64,000 bases of DNA. Origin: Amphiura filiformis. Its lineage: Eukaryota > Echinodermata > Ophiuroidea > Amphilepidida > Amphiuridae. Positions 1 through 17,413 of this stretch are shown here, piece after piece. How positions within the stretch are numbered: position 1 is the stretch's first letter; each line of letters opens with the position of its first letter. Location: the NCBI RefSeq assembly GCF_039555335.1, contig NC_092635.1, positions 56,332,258 to 56,396,257 on the forward strand, in the 5' to 3' direction. Position numbers and translations under genes: made by a program. The notes beneath the pieces were generated by a model. It made no database searches. It saw only the letters and a list, made by a program, of their open reading frames with translations, and had not been told where the DNA came from.

Positions 1-81
1 AACACTGCATGCACCCTAACCACTTCCTATAATATCAAAGTCAGTAAGAATGTATTTTTCACATTTTATTTCTTTTGTTAG

Positions 82-4457
<4,376 letters not shown>

Positions 4458-4830
4458 TATACTACCTTGAAACTAGAATCAAAATATTTAATTGTGGATT
4501 GTGAGAGCCTAGCTACAGGCGTATTTAAAGACCATGATTGGTCAGTTTCTCTTACTCCATAGCATATGGTCATTGCATTGAATGCTCTACACAAATTTCT
4601 GTGCGGACCAAATGGGCTCAGATGATGGAGAATTAGATATATATGTGACACGATCAAGGGAAATGATTTTGAAATATTGGCAAAGAAAGTGTTCAAATTC
4701 TTTTGTTTTATATTGTTTTCAGCGATTGATAAATTATTGATTTTCTGAAAGCTCTAATGCTGGTTTCATACTACCCTGCCGCTTGTCAGCTGAGCGGCGC
4801 ATGCACGCCGCATTGCAGACAAACGGACAC

Positions 4831-4836
4831 AATAAA
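4831..4836 (+). promoter_or_regulatory. Candidate poly(A) signal of the SUR-like gene
   Basis: This is the first AATAAA on the sense strand, 374 bp past the stop codon. It is suggestive only; there is no transcript evidence and downstream signals exist. Confidence 0.3.
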
Positions 4837-5220
4837 GGCTTGTCATTGGTTGAAGCGCCTGCCGCTTGCCGAGCGGCAAGCTGCAGGAAAGTATGCTGGA
4901 GGCTTAAATGTCCTCTATGAAGCACATTTTCGACCAGGGTCGACATGTGACTCATTCCCCTTAATCATGTCACATATATTGGTTAACAAGGCCCATGATC
5001 CTCTAAATGTCCTTACCATAATTATATGGTTATGTTCATACCATACATGGTTATGGTATGAAGTGTGCCTTCTAACTTGAATCATCATGGTGTGTCTTAA
5101 TTGGGTTCTGCCTTTATGTAAGCATTATCATAAATTCTAAGGTTTGGTTTAGGGGTACGAGTTTAGGGTTAGGGATATAAATATTCCATGATGCTGACAT
5201 GACGGCAAGACCCATATGTA

Positions 5221-5468
5221 ATGCAATCAAGCAAAATGAGTCGGATGTCGGGAATATTGATTTTGAGATATAAACAACAATAGAATTCAAATTCCTTTAT
5301 ATTTTATTGTTCTGAGCAACACTTAAATGGCTATATCTCTGGAACCATAAGTTTAATTATGATGGGATTTTCAGCAAAATATAGCTCTGAAAATAGCTGA
5401 TATAATGAGATTGAAAACTGAATTTTGATTTTGATCGACATCAGACTCATTCTGCTTGATCGCATCAC
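5221..5468. mobile_element. MITE, about 248 bp
   Basis: The termini are inverted repeats: ATGCAATCAAGCAAAATGAG at the left pairs with CTCATTCTGCTTGATCGCAT at the right. The interior is AT-rich and non-coding. Confidence 0.75.
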
Positions 5469-6461
5469 ATTATTTGTACTAACAATCGACTGCAGTTACA
5501 ATAGTTGCTGTCAATCAAGTTGCCTTTGTAAGTTTGGATAGAGCTTTTTGCCAAATTTGGAATTAACATTTGCATAAGATCACAAAATAGTGATCCATCT
5601 ACGTCGCCATGTGATCTGGGTGTATCGTATACACCAATCCGAGAAGCGTTTACTGTATTTGGCCCTCTATTGACGGAACCACAGATGTACCAATGTGGGA
5701 GATTTAATTTGTTCAATCACTGTTGTACAATTCTGTATAGCCCAGTAACAAGTAATGGATGGAACCCCTGACCTTGGGACACCACAGTTTTACGTCAGGG
5801 ACACCGCAGTAATGGCCTAGTCGGATTGGTGAATACCGTAAATGTTCGCCTAATGGCGCATCTGGGCTCCTTTGCCTTGGGGTAAATTTCATGTAAAAAT
5901 AGAGAGCTCCCTCCTCTAAAAATCCCAACAAGAATTATGGGTATGTGCCCTTATTTGCTGGTGGGAATATGGGAGGGCACTTTTAGTTTGTGTCTAAAAT
6001 TCCAGTTAGGTCAAGGGAGCCCATAGCGCCATTAGGCGTAATGTTTTACTCAGGATGTATATAATTCTCGCTATTACAATAAGAACACGTGACAATATTT
6101 TTTTAGTTTGTCAAAATAAAGGTGTTACACGCGAATCGATACTCAATAATACTTAATAATGTGATTTGAAATGTGCACAATTAATTTTTTAGTCTATCAA
6201 AATAAAGGTGTAATACCGTAATATTGAAACTCAAAAATATTGTCATGTGTTTTGTAAAGTGCACAATGGTAATATTTTCTCTATCGGATTTGATGTAATA
6301 CGTAATTTTCCCATGATACATCACGTTCTATTTTCCCATGATACATCACGATTATCGCAACCGCTAATGGCGCCCTTATTTGCGAATAGCGAGAATTGGA
6401 GATTTCATCATTACCAGGGTGAACTTGCAGGATAATTACTTTTTAGTCTGTCATTCTGTTA
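5469..6461. other. Intergenic, no gene seen
   Basis: This is AT-rich sequence with short local duplications, such as cccatgatacatcacg twice near 6313-6350. No splice-bounded reading frame is recognisable. Confidence 0.6.
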
Positions 6462-6624
6462 CATATTAATTTTGTACCAGTTGGATGTTATGCCATTGAT
6501 CATATCATTGTGATTGTTGCATAGTGACAAATAGCGATTTGTCATATTAATTTTGTACCAGTTGGATGGTATGCCATTGATCATATCATTGTGATTTTTG
6601 CATCTAGTGACAAATAGCGATTTG
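6462..6624 (+). repeat. Two-copy tandem duplication, period 81 bp
   Basis: The segment starting catattaattttgtaccag at 6462 is repeated at 6543 with few differences. Both copies end near gacaaatagcgatttg. Confidence 0.85.
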
Positions 6625-7488
6625 CCTGTTTGTTAAAATCATGTTATACATAAATTCTCTTGAATTAGAGAACAGGGATTAGACAGTGCTGCTAACCCTG
6701 TATACCGCCCTCTGTAGCTCACTCATCACACTGAATAAACACATTTCACTGTAAAAGAATTGATATGCTGCCCTCTTGCTGCTATCTACCTTAGGGACAG
6801 TCCCTCTCACAGAAAATTCAAAATCTTATTCAGCATTATAAAAAATTCACACAAAAAACCTATTATACATCTTGCTATACAGTGCCAGCTCTGTTCGTAA
6901 ACCTTCATGACCAGGGGCAACTTTTCGTAGGAAATTACACTTGGTAATTCTATTGCAATCCTATTTTTTTTTAAATCATATTATTCACTGTTTGACCCCT
7001 GCATGTATATAATATATATTTAAGCATAAAGCACCAGCAGCTGTTGTTACTAATAATGCATTGTAAGCTTCTCATTAAGGCTCAACCAATAATCGGATTG
7101 GATATCGGATCAGCCCAATAAATTCTAATGAGTACACTGGCTTTGTTCGATGAAGCAAAGTGATATGTGTGGAGTGAGTGAGTAACTCACTGGGCAAACT
7201 GGTCACGATCAATTATAAATATTATTACGTATTTCTTGGCCAAACTGGAACACTCCTATTGCGTCCATGTAGCGTACTAAGCGTGTATGCACTGTACGGC
7301 GTAATGCGTAATAATATTATAAATGTATGCAATGTGTAGAATCTTTCATGATCTTCGTTCATCAAATGAGTACCTACACTGAATTAATTAATCAAGATTT
7401 ACTACAGTTTGTCCACTCTGAAGTACAAAGTGACAACTCGCGCGTATACAATGCGTTAGCAGTGCGCAGTACTGCGTCTCTGTTGCAG

Positions 7489-7747
7489 ATATGTGACCCA
7501 TCATATCGAAACACGGCAGTTGTCGTCAAAAATGAACTTGTAGGTTTCTTTGCCAAGCTAGAGGACTGCTTTTAAGCTTTAAAATGACACCTCTTCCATC
7601 AATGTCGCATGTAGAGTGGTGATTTTATGTGACAAATAGAGTTCAAATTCCTTATCATTTTCTTTATTTATCGAGGCCCTTTTTCTTTATTATCTTTAAA
7701 TGTGGTTTTCCAACAACTGCCGTGTTTCGATGTGATGGGTCACATAT
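7489..7747. mobile_element. MITE, about 259 bp
   Basis: The left end ATATGTGACCCATCATATCG is matched inversely at the right by cgatgtgatgggtcacatat. The match extends through the aacacggcagttgt segment. Confidence 0.8.
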
Positions 7748-10459
7748 GCGTCCCTTCAAAGTCGGCACAATGTGTGCGTATGCGTTGGTACTTTGTAGTT
7801 CAGAGTAGACTGATTGTACTCTTTGTCAAAGGAAGACATTTTTTAGTGTGACTGGGGTCTCTGAGACAAGTGTAACACAACAGGCTATTCCAGCTAAAAT
7901 CTATAGTACACCCCCTATGGAGGATCTTACACACAGGGAGTGTGAAATACAAATGTGGTTACCTGAATGGGTGATTCCATTTGAAATCTACACCCCCTTT
8001 GTGGAAGATTAACAGGATGTATTGATTTCAAATGGAATTGACCAATGTCCGTATCATATCATCTGTAGTCAAACAGACATAGACTTATCATTTTCTTTGA
8101 TACATTCTGTACACTAAGAAACGAATGTTTACAGTGTCATACGTCACACGCAACATCAATCAACATGGAGTTTTGAAACTTGAAATGAACAATAACAACT
8201 ACAAATATCCACATGGAGGGCGTTCTTACCTAAAGTAAAGAGCCTCGCCAGTAGCAGAGTTTAAAGAAACTGGCCTTATCATATTTCATAACTATTTTTG
8301 GTCGATAGTGACATTGGTGCTCTTTTGCGGTTGCGCTGCTAGCATGCTGACAAACCACCCTTATCATGCTAATATGCGTGCATGTAGGCGCTGCGCAATT
8401 AACCTTACACGCATGTTTGAAGACTGCGACGAGCGAAATATGTACCTATGTCACTACCGAACCAATGTGTAGGGAAATAATTCTCTACATCAATTTGCAA
8501 TGAATTATGCATCTTCAACTGATTTTTGTATAAATGAGCCACCATTAACACTACATGTACTAACAGTAATATACAGTACTAATATTCCAAAGTCTTCTTT
8601 ATTGTCATAGATTTTTGTCAGCAAATTGCATTTAGTTTTTAGAGTACTAGCCTTGTTAGATTTTATGTTTGTAAGTTATATTTGTTAACAAAGTTAACTA
8701 TTTATTTTGATATTAGGCAAAAAAAAAAAAAGCCAAGTTTTGTTTCCAGTAGGAAGTCTGTAAAGTGCAATGTGCAATGCATTTTTTGTTTGTTTTATTA
8801 AACTTCAGTGCACACTGGGGTATATTTTGAATAATACAAGAAGAAAAACAAGCAAACAACACCATTGGTATCCTTGTAAAATTCATTAAATCTAACACCC
8901 AAAAATACCACAATGAAAAATTAAGCGCATGCATGAATCCCAGGGTCTGCGATGATGCAATCACCCTAAGTGTTATATGCTCACAGAATTGCTGCCCGGG
9001 CAGCGATAACCTGTGTAGCTACCGGTCCGTGATCGTGTGGCTGGCATGTGGGGGGTCAAAGGTTCGAATCCCGGGGGTGCCAAGTGACTGCTTTCTTCAT
9101 CTTCTCTCCTTTTTCGTATCTTCTTTAACTTCCGATATCAAAAAGCAGGGTTAAGTGTTAGGGTTAAGAAAATAAAACAGAAAAAATTGAATGTTTGATT
9201 GGCAAATTGTAACAGAGTGGTTGAACTGCTGATCGTAAATTATTTCTAGCTTGTTTCTTGTCTTTTTTTCTGCTTTTGATTTTTGAACACAAATATATTA
9301 CACACAAAAAAGCAACATGCAAAAAGCAACTGCCAGAAAGCAATTGACGTGCGCTACTGGAAATAAACTTTGTTTTTGGCCTTAGTGAAACATTATTTTC
9401 ATCTAGGGCAATATACTGCTTTATATGCTGTTATATTCACATAGAGAATTGTGCGCAAGTTTGAGAAATTATGGGAGCTGGTTTTGGGTTTTTTTGATAC
9501 TTTTGATAATAAAATATATTTTTGTGTGTTGTAATCTTTCCATCTCAAATTTTGTCATGAAAATGAATTTCTCTTCAATATAACAGTGTATATAGTATAA
9601 GATCCTGTGTCATATACTGGGGTACTCAAAAAGGTGGCTTTGTTACATTTTGATGTGCAGCTTGGATTTCAAAACACTGTCTCTTGAGTATTCCTTCACT
9701 TAGAAGATTCAATTAGGGCTTAAATTGAGGCTAATTAATTCTATATTACTCATGTTTTTAACCTGTTTTAAAATAATTTTTAATTATTTTCTTATGCCTT
9801 TTGGCATGAAATGTGCCAAGGGTGGCTGAGGATTAGGGGGGGGGAGGGATTCGTATCGTAAATATGATCTAAAACCCCCATTAAAAATTTGAATCTAGTA
9901 AAAAATGTCTAAATGAACTCCCAGACATCTAAACCAAGTAAATAAATACAGAAGGTCATTTAAAAGACTAATACTTGCTCAGAATGATTGTAAATGTGGA
10001 AAAAAGAGGTGGGGTTAAATCACACCAACTTTGTGATTGTTTTTGCCCGCACTCTCTCATTTTTTAACCGATTTCCATAAAAAAAAAAAAGGTGTCAAAA
10101 TGCTCAGGAAGATGAACCACTTCAAATGAGACGTGTAGGTAAAATGTTTGAACCATTTCATTTTTTTACTATGTAACACAAAGGTACCCCAGGTTGTGAC
10201 ACAAGACCATAAGTTGCATATATGCAGTTGCTCGATTTAGAAACAGACAGTATTAATAGTTTTGTTTATATATATTTGCTAAAATATTTGCTAGACGTGA
10301 ACCAGTTTGTTTGGATTTAGAAAGAATGAATGACCACCGTAAAATTATTTGATGAATTGAAGCTAAAATGAAATAAGTATTGTTTTAAGTACCAAGTTTC
10401 GAAGGCAAACATATTTTTATGTATTATTTTGTTTTTACTTGAAGCTTTTTGTTAAATAT
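7748..10459. other. Intergenic, no gene seen
   Basis: No coding exon could be supported. A poly-A tract lies near 8719. A B-box-like ggttcgaatcc at 9061 lies in a weak tRNA-like context. A G-run is near 9836-9845. The remainder is ordinary AT-rich spacer. Confidence 0.5.
7906..8047. repeat. Solo palindromic repeat related to the outer part of the composite element
   Basis: Segments such as acacagggagtgtgaaat, acctgaatgggtgattcc and tttgtggaagatta match the outer palindrome at 2396-3015. The inner element is absent. Confidence 0.6.
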
Positions 10460-11026
10460 ACTAAGCCAAAAAAGAAACTTACAATTTTTCACAAGGTCAT
10501 ATCTTAAAATCCTGTCCATCAAAATGAACCAAAATTACACACAGGATTACCTCAATACTCTATTCTACACACATGTCAGTAACCAAGCAGTTGTCCAACT
10601 GACACAACAGCAAAATGCACTGATATGGAACAGCTTCCTGGACCACATTCACAGCCCAATAATTGGCACCCAGCACAAGAAATCTGTGAGAATCATTGAA
10701 CACATGATAATTTACAAAACAGTGCTGTTTTCTGCTTTTCACAGACTTTCTTTAAGAACCAGGTCTTGTTCCACACTATTCCACTTACTCTTTGGGAATT
10801 ATCATCTGTGCAAGGACCTTGTTCACATTCTCAGAGATTTCTTTTGCTGGGTGCCAATTATTGGACTGTGAATGAATGTGGTCCAGGGAGCTGTTCCATG
10901 TCAGTGCATTTTGCTGTTGTGTCAGTTGGACAACTGCTTGGTATTGATGTAAACCTGTGTAATTTTGGTTCATTTTGATGGACAGGCTTTTCAGATATGA
11001 CATTATGTTTATTTTTTGGCTTAGTG
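10460..11026. mobile_element. Long foldback element, about 567 bp
   Basis: The ends ACTAAGCCAAAAAA and TTTTTTGGCTTAGT are inverted. Most of each half is a near-identical arm: the left ttgtccaactgacacaaca is mirrored by tgttgtgtcagttggacaa. Overlapping open frames here on both strands are by-products of the palindrome. Confidence 0.85.
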
Positions 11027-11298
11027 TACAAATGAGACCAAAGTTGTTTTTTTTTCAATCATTCCTTGTTTGCTTCCAGTTCAGTTTCATTTCAATACAA
11101 AATTAACAAAAGTATGGCTTTTATTATTTTTCTCATAAATTTATTCTTTTTTCTTTCTTGAAAATTGTTTTCAGTGTGTGAAAAATTGTCATATTTGTTG
11201 ATGTGACCAAATCTACATGAAACCTATTATCATGTGCAAGTTTAGAGCCGCTAAGTGTTCATATTTATGCTACGTACATGTTTCATGATTACAGTGAC

Positions 11299-11636
11299 TT
11301 AAGGGGTACTACACCCTGCCCAATTTTGTGCCTATTTTTGCATTTTTCTCAAAAATTATAGCGCATTGGTGACAAGTAAGATATGTATATTATAGGGGCA
11401 AGGACTACAACTACTGCACTGGAAATTTTATTTCAACACAGAACAGTTGTGGAGTTACAGTCAAAAATGAGGGAAAACCAATATTTGATCAATAAATCAA
11501 TAACTACTTGCCTTGAGTTGCTGAATTTTCAGTGCAGTAGTTGTAGTCCTTGCCCCTATGTCACCATTGTGCTATAATTTTTGAGAAAAAAGCAAAAATA
11601 GGCCAAAAATTGGGAAAGGGTGTAGTACCCCCTTAA
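11299..11636. mobile_element. Foldback MITE, TTAAGGGGTACTACACCC family, copy 1
   Basis: The termini TTAAGGGGTACTACACCC and GGGTGTAGTACCCCCTTAA are inverted. Inner arms include ctacaactactgcactg and cagtgcagtagttgtag. Related copies lie at 20478-20829 and 21225-21563. Confidence 0.85.
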
Positions 11637-12600
11637 CCCATTGGATATCTAATGATATGCCATTATTTAAAAACATACCATAGAATTCTGTCAACAAGCA
11701 GATGCCTCTAAATGAGTTTTTTTTAGACAAAAGACAGACACCCTCTACAAAACATTTCAATAGATTGGTCTTACAATAATACATGTTTGTACAGTCACCT
11801 GTATCAGTGATATAGTTGCTCAAACTCTAAATAACGTTTTTGTGGAAGGTGTCTGCATTTTATCTCTTTCATCAAAAAATCTCCTCATTTAGAGGCATAT
11901 ATGCTTGCAGTCAAAATTCTATGCTATTGCCTGCCTATATTCATGCAATAGTAAACATAATATATCATCAGGTAAAATTCCGACTTTTCCATTTCAGAGG
12001 TGACCGTCGATGACACAAATAACATTAGCGCACTCGAATTAATTTATCCATCATGTCTAGTAATATAAGCATAGGACTGGTCAATATTTATGCCAGGTTG
12101 GGAATGTGGGGATTATTTTATATGGGGTACGTAAATAAAAGGGGAAACATGTGTATGTGGGGCGAACACAAATAAAAAAAAAAAAAAAAAAATTGAATTC
12201 TCCTATTCCACCCTGGTGTAAATATTGGTTGGTCATTTAAAGTATAGAACAGTATTTTGTCAACCAAATCATGGGGAATAACCTAGTAATAGTGCCTTTC
12301 CATAAGGAAATTAATATTTTGATAAACAAATGTATACTTTGTTAATACTTGGTCAGTCTGTAATAAATGAGCTGTGCTTTTTAGCAAGAGCAATATTTAT
12401 ATATTAATATTAAAGTATCACTTCCCTGATTGTTGCTATAATTAGAGTCACTTCTCTGCCCCACAAATAAAGAGAGCATCTGTGTTGTTAGTTACTAGCT
12501 CGTACTGCCTTAACCTTAGCAGACTGATAGTAAGTTCTGCCCCACAAATACAGTATAGTATTCTTTGAACATGTTAATTTGGATTGTTAGATTCAACTGT
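11637..12600. other. Intergenic, no gene seen
   Basis: This is AT-rich spacer with a poly-A tract near 12174-12191 and a short direct repeat of gccccacaaata (12458, 12539). No gene signal. Confidence 0.5.
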
Positions 12601-13660
12601 TAACATAATTCTTTTTATGCAAATCCAATAATAATGAAGATGTTTAACTTGCATATTTTTAGTGACGTTTCACTCACTACTATAGATTGGCAACTCATCA
12701 CATCTGACTTTCCTTTTATAGTTGACAATCTAACTGATCATTTAAATACCATTGATACCAATAATGAGCAAGAGCAAGATGGTTCTATTCCGTTCCTAGA
12801 TACCCTTATCACCATAAAACCAGATAGGTCAGTGAAACTCGGCATTTACAGAAAGAAAACGCACACCGATCAGTACCTTCAGTTTTTCTTCCCCATCTAC
12901 ATCAAAAGTTAAGAAGTCGTCAGAACTCTATTAGACCGAAGAGATGCTTTAGTCACTGAGAAAGTGGACATTCAGAAAGAGGAGAACAATACAGTTTACG
13001 TAAAGCGTTATCTTGCGGCGGTTACCCAGATTGGTTGATCCACTCCAAAAACAAAGTCTACCTCACATGCATGGTGGTAATCCCCTGTATAGAAGGCCTT
13101 ACTGAGCGAGTTTCTAGAGTTTTCAAAAAACATGGTTTTTCTACTGCAATGAAACCACACCACACTATACGCAGTATGCTTATTCATCCTAGAAGGACAA
13201 ACTTCTCCCTCAACAAAAAGCAGAGGCGATCTATGAAATGGCCTGTGGGGACTGGGCTGGTACTTACATTGGAGAAACTGGCCATCCATTTGGAGTTCAC
13301 CTCAAAGAACATCAAAATGAGATGGACAAATTTGAAGCTAAGCCCTACACACGAGCAGCCACAAATCATCTATCACAGACATTCACAAGTCTGCTATCAC
13401 CGATCATGCTGCCTCTACAAATCATACTATCAATTGACAGAAAAGGTGACAAGCTCACTAGGTGGCTGAAAGTAGCCATCTGGATACACCGAAAAAGAAA
13501 AGACACTCTAAACAAGGACAAGGGGGCCTATGCACTCAACAACATCTTTGACCAACTCATCATGCCCTCTATGCCAGTCTGATGAAACCGCTAGTGTATT
13601 GGTGAAACTTCACAAAAATTGTGAGTTTAAAATCTTCAATATATTTGGATTTGCATAAAT
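12601..13660 (+). mobile_element. Penelope-like retroelement remnant with GIY-YIG domain
   Basis: Frames on the plus strand carry Penelope-like wording split by frameshifts. SIPFLDTLITIKPD and LGIYRKKTHTDQYLQF (12787-12885) belong to the reverse transcriptase C-terminal part. VVIPCIEGLTERVSRVFKKH (13074-13133) follows. TYIGETGHPFGVHLKEHQNE (about 13262-13321) is the GIY-YIG-type endonuclease region, and TRWLKVAIWI with LNKDKGAYALNNIFDQLI close the element. At least two frame changes show it is dead. The flanks are inverted copies of about 35-60 bp (tatgcaaatccaata near 12617, tttggatttgcata near 13645), as seen in some Penelope terminal repeats. The catalytic core of the reverse transcriptase is missing, so it is 5' truncated. 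Confidence 0.85.
13238..13582 (+). pseudogene. Penelope-like GIY-YIG endonuclease fragment
   Basis: This open segment carries YIGETGHPFGVHLKEH and, after a frame change and loss of similarity, TRWLKVAIWI and ALNNIFDQLI. It is the C-terminal nuclease part of the element at 12601-13660. It has no start or promoter of its own, so it is a decayed fragment. Confidence 0.75.
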
Positions 13661-13679
13661 ACTAGCATATACGTTACTC

Positions 13680-13849
13680 ACCGGCGTGTCCAGGATTTGT
13701 TCCTGTGGGGGCTCAGAGGGGCTTTCAGAGTTATGCGTGGGGCTTAATGGCTAAAATCGCCCCAAAACGGCTGATTTTACATGATTTTTAACTAAGTTTA
13801 GGGGGCTTCGGCCCCCAAAGCCCCCTCCCCCGCCGGACACGCCACTGGT
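13680..13849. mobile_element. Short GC-rich inverted-repeat element
   Basis: ggcgtgtccagg near the left end is opposed by ccggacacgcc at the right. The centre has gggggcttcggcccccaaagcccc, which also folds. It is a small non-autonomous element common in type to other 'gccactgg'-ended repeats in the window. Confidence 0.5.
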
Positions 13850-14883
13850 GCTACCTTGTACTTTACAAACAGATTGATTTTAAGGTCAGCTTTTGAGTCA
13901 TTGCTATAAAAGGCACACTTTCTCCAATATTGGCACTCAAAAACACATTAACCCTGGTGCCCCTACTACTGTTTTCTCTATTTCTTACACAACTTTGTGT
14001 ACGACACCCATTTCGGCACTTCTTACACCAAGGTCATAACCTGTACCCTTGACCATTGTTTTAACATTTCAGCTAAGAATGGATTATTATGAATTTGGTG
14101 ATCTTACCATCAAATTATAAGCCAAGTTAGGCAGGCACCTGTGTGTTAGGATTGTATAAGATCTCATAATGCATTCATCACCCATGAACTGTATTCAACT
14201 GGAAGGACATACCCCACTCATGAAAGCAACTTCTACACATTAGGAAACACCAAAAAAAACATTAGAATTATTATTATCAGGTTTGTAACTGACCCCATCT
14301 CCCTCATAACAGGCTTAACAGCTCTATTTACGATACATGTAGCTACTCCCAATTCTAGACAAATACAGCACTAATATTTTAGAATAAAAACAGTAAAATA
14401 TTATCCTATTTTGCCAAATGAAACATAGCTAAACCCTAATCCTTTAATTAGTTTGAACTGGCAATGAAAGTTAAATTTTAATATTTGGTCAATTTTTTTT
14501 GTGGGGGTTGGGGGGTGGGAGGGCAAAAAACATAGGTTTTGGGGGTGTTTTACGTGTGCTTTACATTCTAATTTTTGGTTGACATTTTCTGTTTCTCAGG
14601 GGGTTGAGTTTGCAAACCAATGGGGGGGGGGTCATACTCCTCCTGACCACACAGTGCTGAAATTAAAGAGAAATTTCTTAACTGTCTGCCTCATTTTTTG
14701 GGTTTTGAAAACTATACAAATCTTATTTCTTATGGAAATTTGTAAAATATTGCTGTAAGTGTGTAACTTCTATGTTTAGTATAAAGAGCTATAAAATTGG
14801 AAAATCTGTTCCAACTGACCAACAGGAACCAAAGGATGGATCCAAAAGGATACAACAGTGTCACACTAGCAATGGATAAAATA
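13850..14883. other. Intergenic, no gene seen
   Basis: This spacer includes a G-rich tract at 14501-14545 and another G-run at 14622-14631. No exon could be supported. Confidence 0.5.
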
Positions 14884-15255
14884 ACAGGGAAAGTGTGAAA
14901 CAACATTCAATGGGGGAATAACACAAAAGGTATAAACAAAGTTAAAACCCGGACGTTTAGAAAAGACAAAACGCTTCTTGTAATTCGCTCCTGCATGGTC
15001 ATCAAGTTTTAGGTGAGCCTCAAACTGGCAATATACATGAATGGGTATTGAATCAGTTACACAACAGTTATGTAACTTACAGTAAAGTTACATAATTCTG
15101 TCAATTCTCCGTTTCATGTCTCTTGCCAGTTTGAGGCTCTACCCAACAGATTGGGAAAGAAAAGTTTGGTCTTTTTTAAACATCTGGTTTTTAACTTTGT
15201 TTATACCTTTTGTCTTATTCCCCCATTGGACGTTGTGTCACATTTTCCATGTTTT
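14884..15255. mobile_element. Foldback element, about 370 bp
   Basis: The left arm contains tgggggaataacacaaaagg and tataaacaaagttaaaa. The right arm contains the inverse, ttttaactttgtttata and ccttttgtcttattccccca. An inner pair gagcctcaaactggca / tgccagtttgaggctc is also inverted. Confidence 0.8.
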
Positions 15256-15309
15256 TAATTCTATGTTAGTTGCAACATCTTAGCTTTATGCAACATTTCA
15301 ATAAACTAC

Positions 15310-15658
15310 CCAGCAAACACAAAACGTTTTTGAAACGTATTGAACAGGTTATATTTTGGGTTTTGGTTTAGGTACTATGAACATTTAATGTTGGTGTATT
15401 ATAAAGATTATGAAAACGTTTTGTATGAAAACACACTACAACAACATTTTTTTAAGTTGTCAAAATGTTATTGTGAAATGTTTTTTGCTAACAATTTTTG
15501 CCAAATATTTCATCAGCACTTAAATAATATTATGTTAGAATATTTTGCAATAATTTTCAAACAATGTTTTTGATGTATGAAAATGTTTTATACCCAGGTT
15601 TATAAACCTGACATTTAATCTTTTGCAAATAATGTCAAAAACGTTTTGTGTTGGCTGG
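15310..15658. mobile_element. MITE with CCAGCAAACACAAAACG ends
   Basis: The left terminus CCAGCAAACACAAAACGTTT pairs with aaacgttttgtgttggctgg at the right. The interior is AT-rich with further scattered 'aaaatgttt' motifs and no coding capacity. Confidence 0.85.
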
Positions 15659-17413
15659 TTAAAGGACAAAAATTAAAATATTTCATGTACAAAACTTGTC
15701 AGGATTATTAACACAGTGCAAGTACATTGCTGGGTAATCGCAAGACTATTAATTTGCCATGGGGTAATCTTTGCTCTAAAATAATGATGACACTATTGCT
15801 GTAAGTCAAGGGGAGTTGCCATAATGGCAAAAAGAATTTCACATTCAGGGATTTTACAGGCTTTTATGTCATGATGAAAAGTATAGAAATAACTGTAAGA
15901 GGCTTCATTCTTGCAACTTGTCATTATTAAAATTGCTTTTCTTTGGAACGTATATTTGGGCGTATATTATTACTGATTGAGTATCAGCAACAGTATCAAA
16001 CTGTATTTTATTTGGAGCTATTTGGTAAGTAATCATGGTAAAATATGCGAGTGGATAATTTAGGAAAGCTGAAATGATGGATTAAATTATTTTTGCTTAA
16101 ACAATCATAGTCACTCTTCCTCAATAGAACCGGCTTTGCGAGTAGGCGTACAACAAGTGCAAGGCAGTGGCGTAAGGTTAGGGTTAGTAGCGCCCGGGGC
16201 AAGAAACAAAATTGCCCCTACCCCCCCGAGAATATCTTAGATGCGGGCAGTGGCGTAGCTAGGGGGTGTGGCGCCCAGGGATAAGGATACATCAGGGGGG
16301 GTGGGACGTTGAGGTTTCGATACTAGATTTGGGATTTTGAGGTTGCAAATGGCGCGAAACTTTGTGTTAAAACCAATGGCGACATATCCGCTAAGATCGA
16401 TTACGTTGCCCAATTTCCGTCATCAATATCATTTAATCTACCGAACGCACCTCCACAAGTTTTGGAATATAGCTAGAAAACGTTATTTTAAGCAACTTTT
16501 TTCGGCTCACCTCAGAGGTGGAGCGAAGAAATTTTGAGATAAAAGCATTTGAAATTTGAGATTTCGCGGGGTTTTGGGGGATTTTAGTTTAAAATTTGCC
16601 GTTGCATTAATCTCTTCAACAGACTCAAAAGCAGTCGATTGTGTGGGAAGAGGTTATAGTAGCGTACTGGATGTACTGTTTCATAGATGGACAAGTACAT
16701 TGTAGCTCGTCGCCGGTTATTTCCTGTGATACGAAGCATCAGCATGGTATGGAGAAGTCAGCTCTTCTGTTTACAAACAAACTCATGAACTAATAGCTCT
16801 GTTTACAAACGTGATGACAACCTGAGCATATTTAATATACTTGATGGTGAGTGTGCGGAGTATTAAATTGGTATAGTAATTTCACTGAGTCTGAGTCGCT
16901 TTCTCGAGCTCACTGTTTTCGTAGGGTCACGGGACAGTCGGACACTACACTGCCACTGCCGGGCCACTGCACTGTCACTGATGCAGAAAGCTTATAATTA
17001 TTGCGAGCGAGCACACTGATCAGTACACATGTGCTAGTCCGAATAATCAGACCCAGAACAAAATATTAATTTCTGACATGATCGTGTACTGGGTCTGAAC
17101 TGTTTCCATATGAAATCTTGATGGCAAATTGGACAATAGAAGCACATGGTTCTACGTGACAGCTTTTTAATCCCTATTCAGGTTACGTGAATCACGCTAT
17201 TGTGGACCATCCTTCTGATACTTGAGTGTTTGGACAAGCGGAACGGTTTTTTTTTTTTTTTTCTGTTTGTAAACAAACCAGGAGGTCGAAATCGTCCTCC
17301 TCGCCGAATACGAAAGTCAGCGTAATAGTACGGCACTGCACATGTGCATGATGTCCCGCATGATGTGTCTCTAGTCCACAATAATTATCCATCTCATGAT
17401 CTATTATAATTAT
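15659..17413. other. Intergenic, unresolved
   Basis: Two partial 'gcagtggcgta' repeats lie near 16164 and 16249. From about 16600 to 17400 the CpG content rises and repeats are not obvious, which could mark an unrecognised regulatory or exonic region, but no open splice-bounded frame was found. Confidence 0.4.

Noticed and set aside
4757-5080. 107-codon frame after the SUR-like stop
   Set aside because: It lies in the 3' flank, has no recognisable domain and has overlapping frames on the other strand.
9000-9090. tRNA gene
   Set aside because: A B-box-like ggttcgaatcc is present but no acceptor or anticodon stem can be folded; at most a tRNA-derived fragment.
10449-10871. 140-codon open frame on the plus strand, with overlapping frames on both strands
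   Set aside because: It lies in the foldback element 10460-11026; frames on opposite strands are mirror products of the palindrome and show no domain.
16612-17400. Possible exon or CpG-island promoter
   Set aside because: Raised CpG only; no splice-bounded frame, so left as unresolved spacer.
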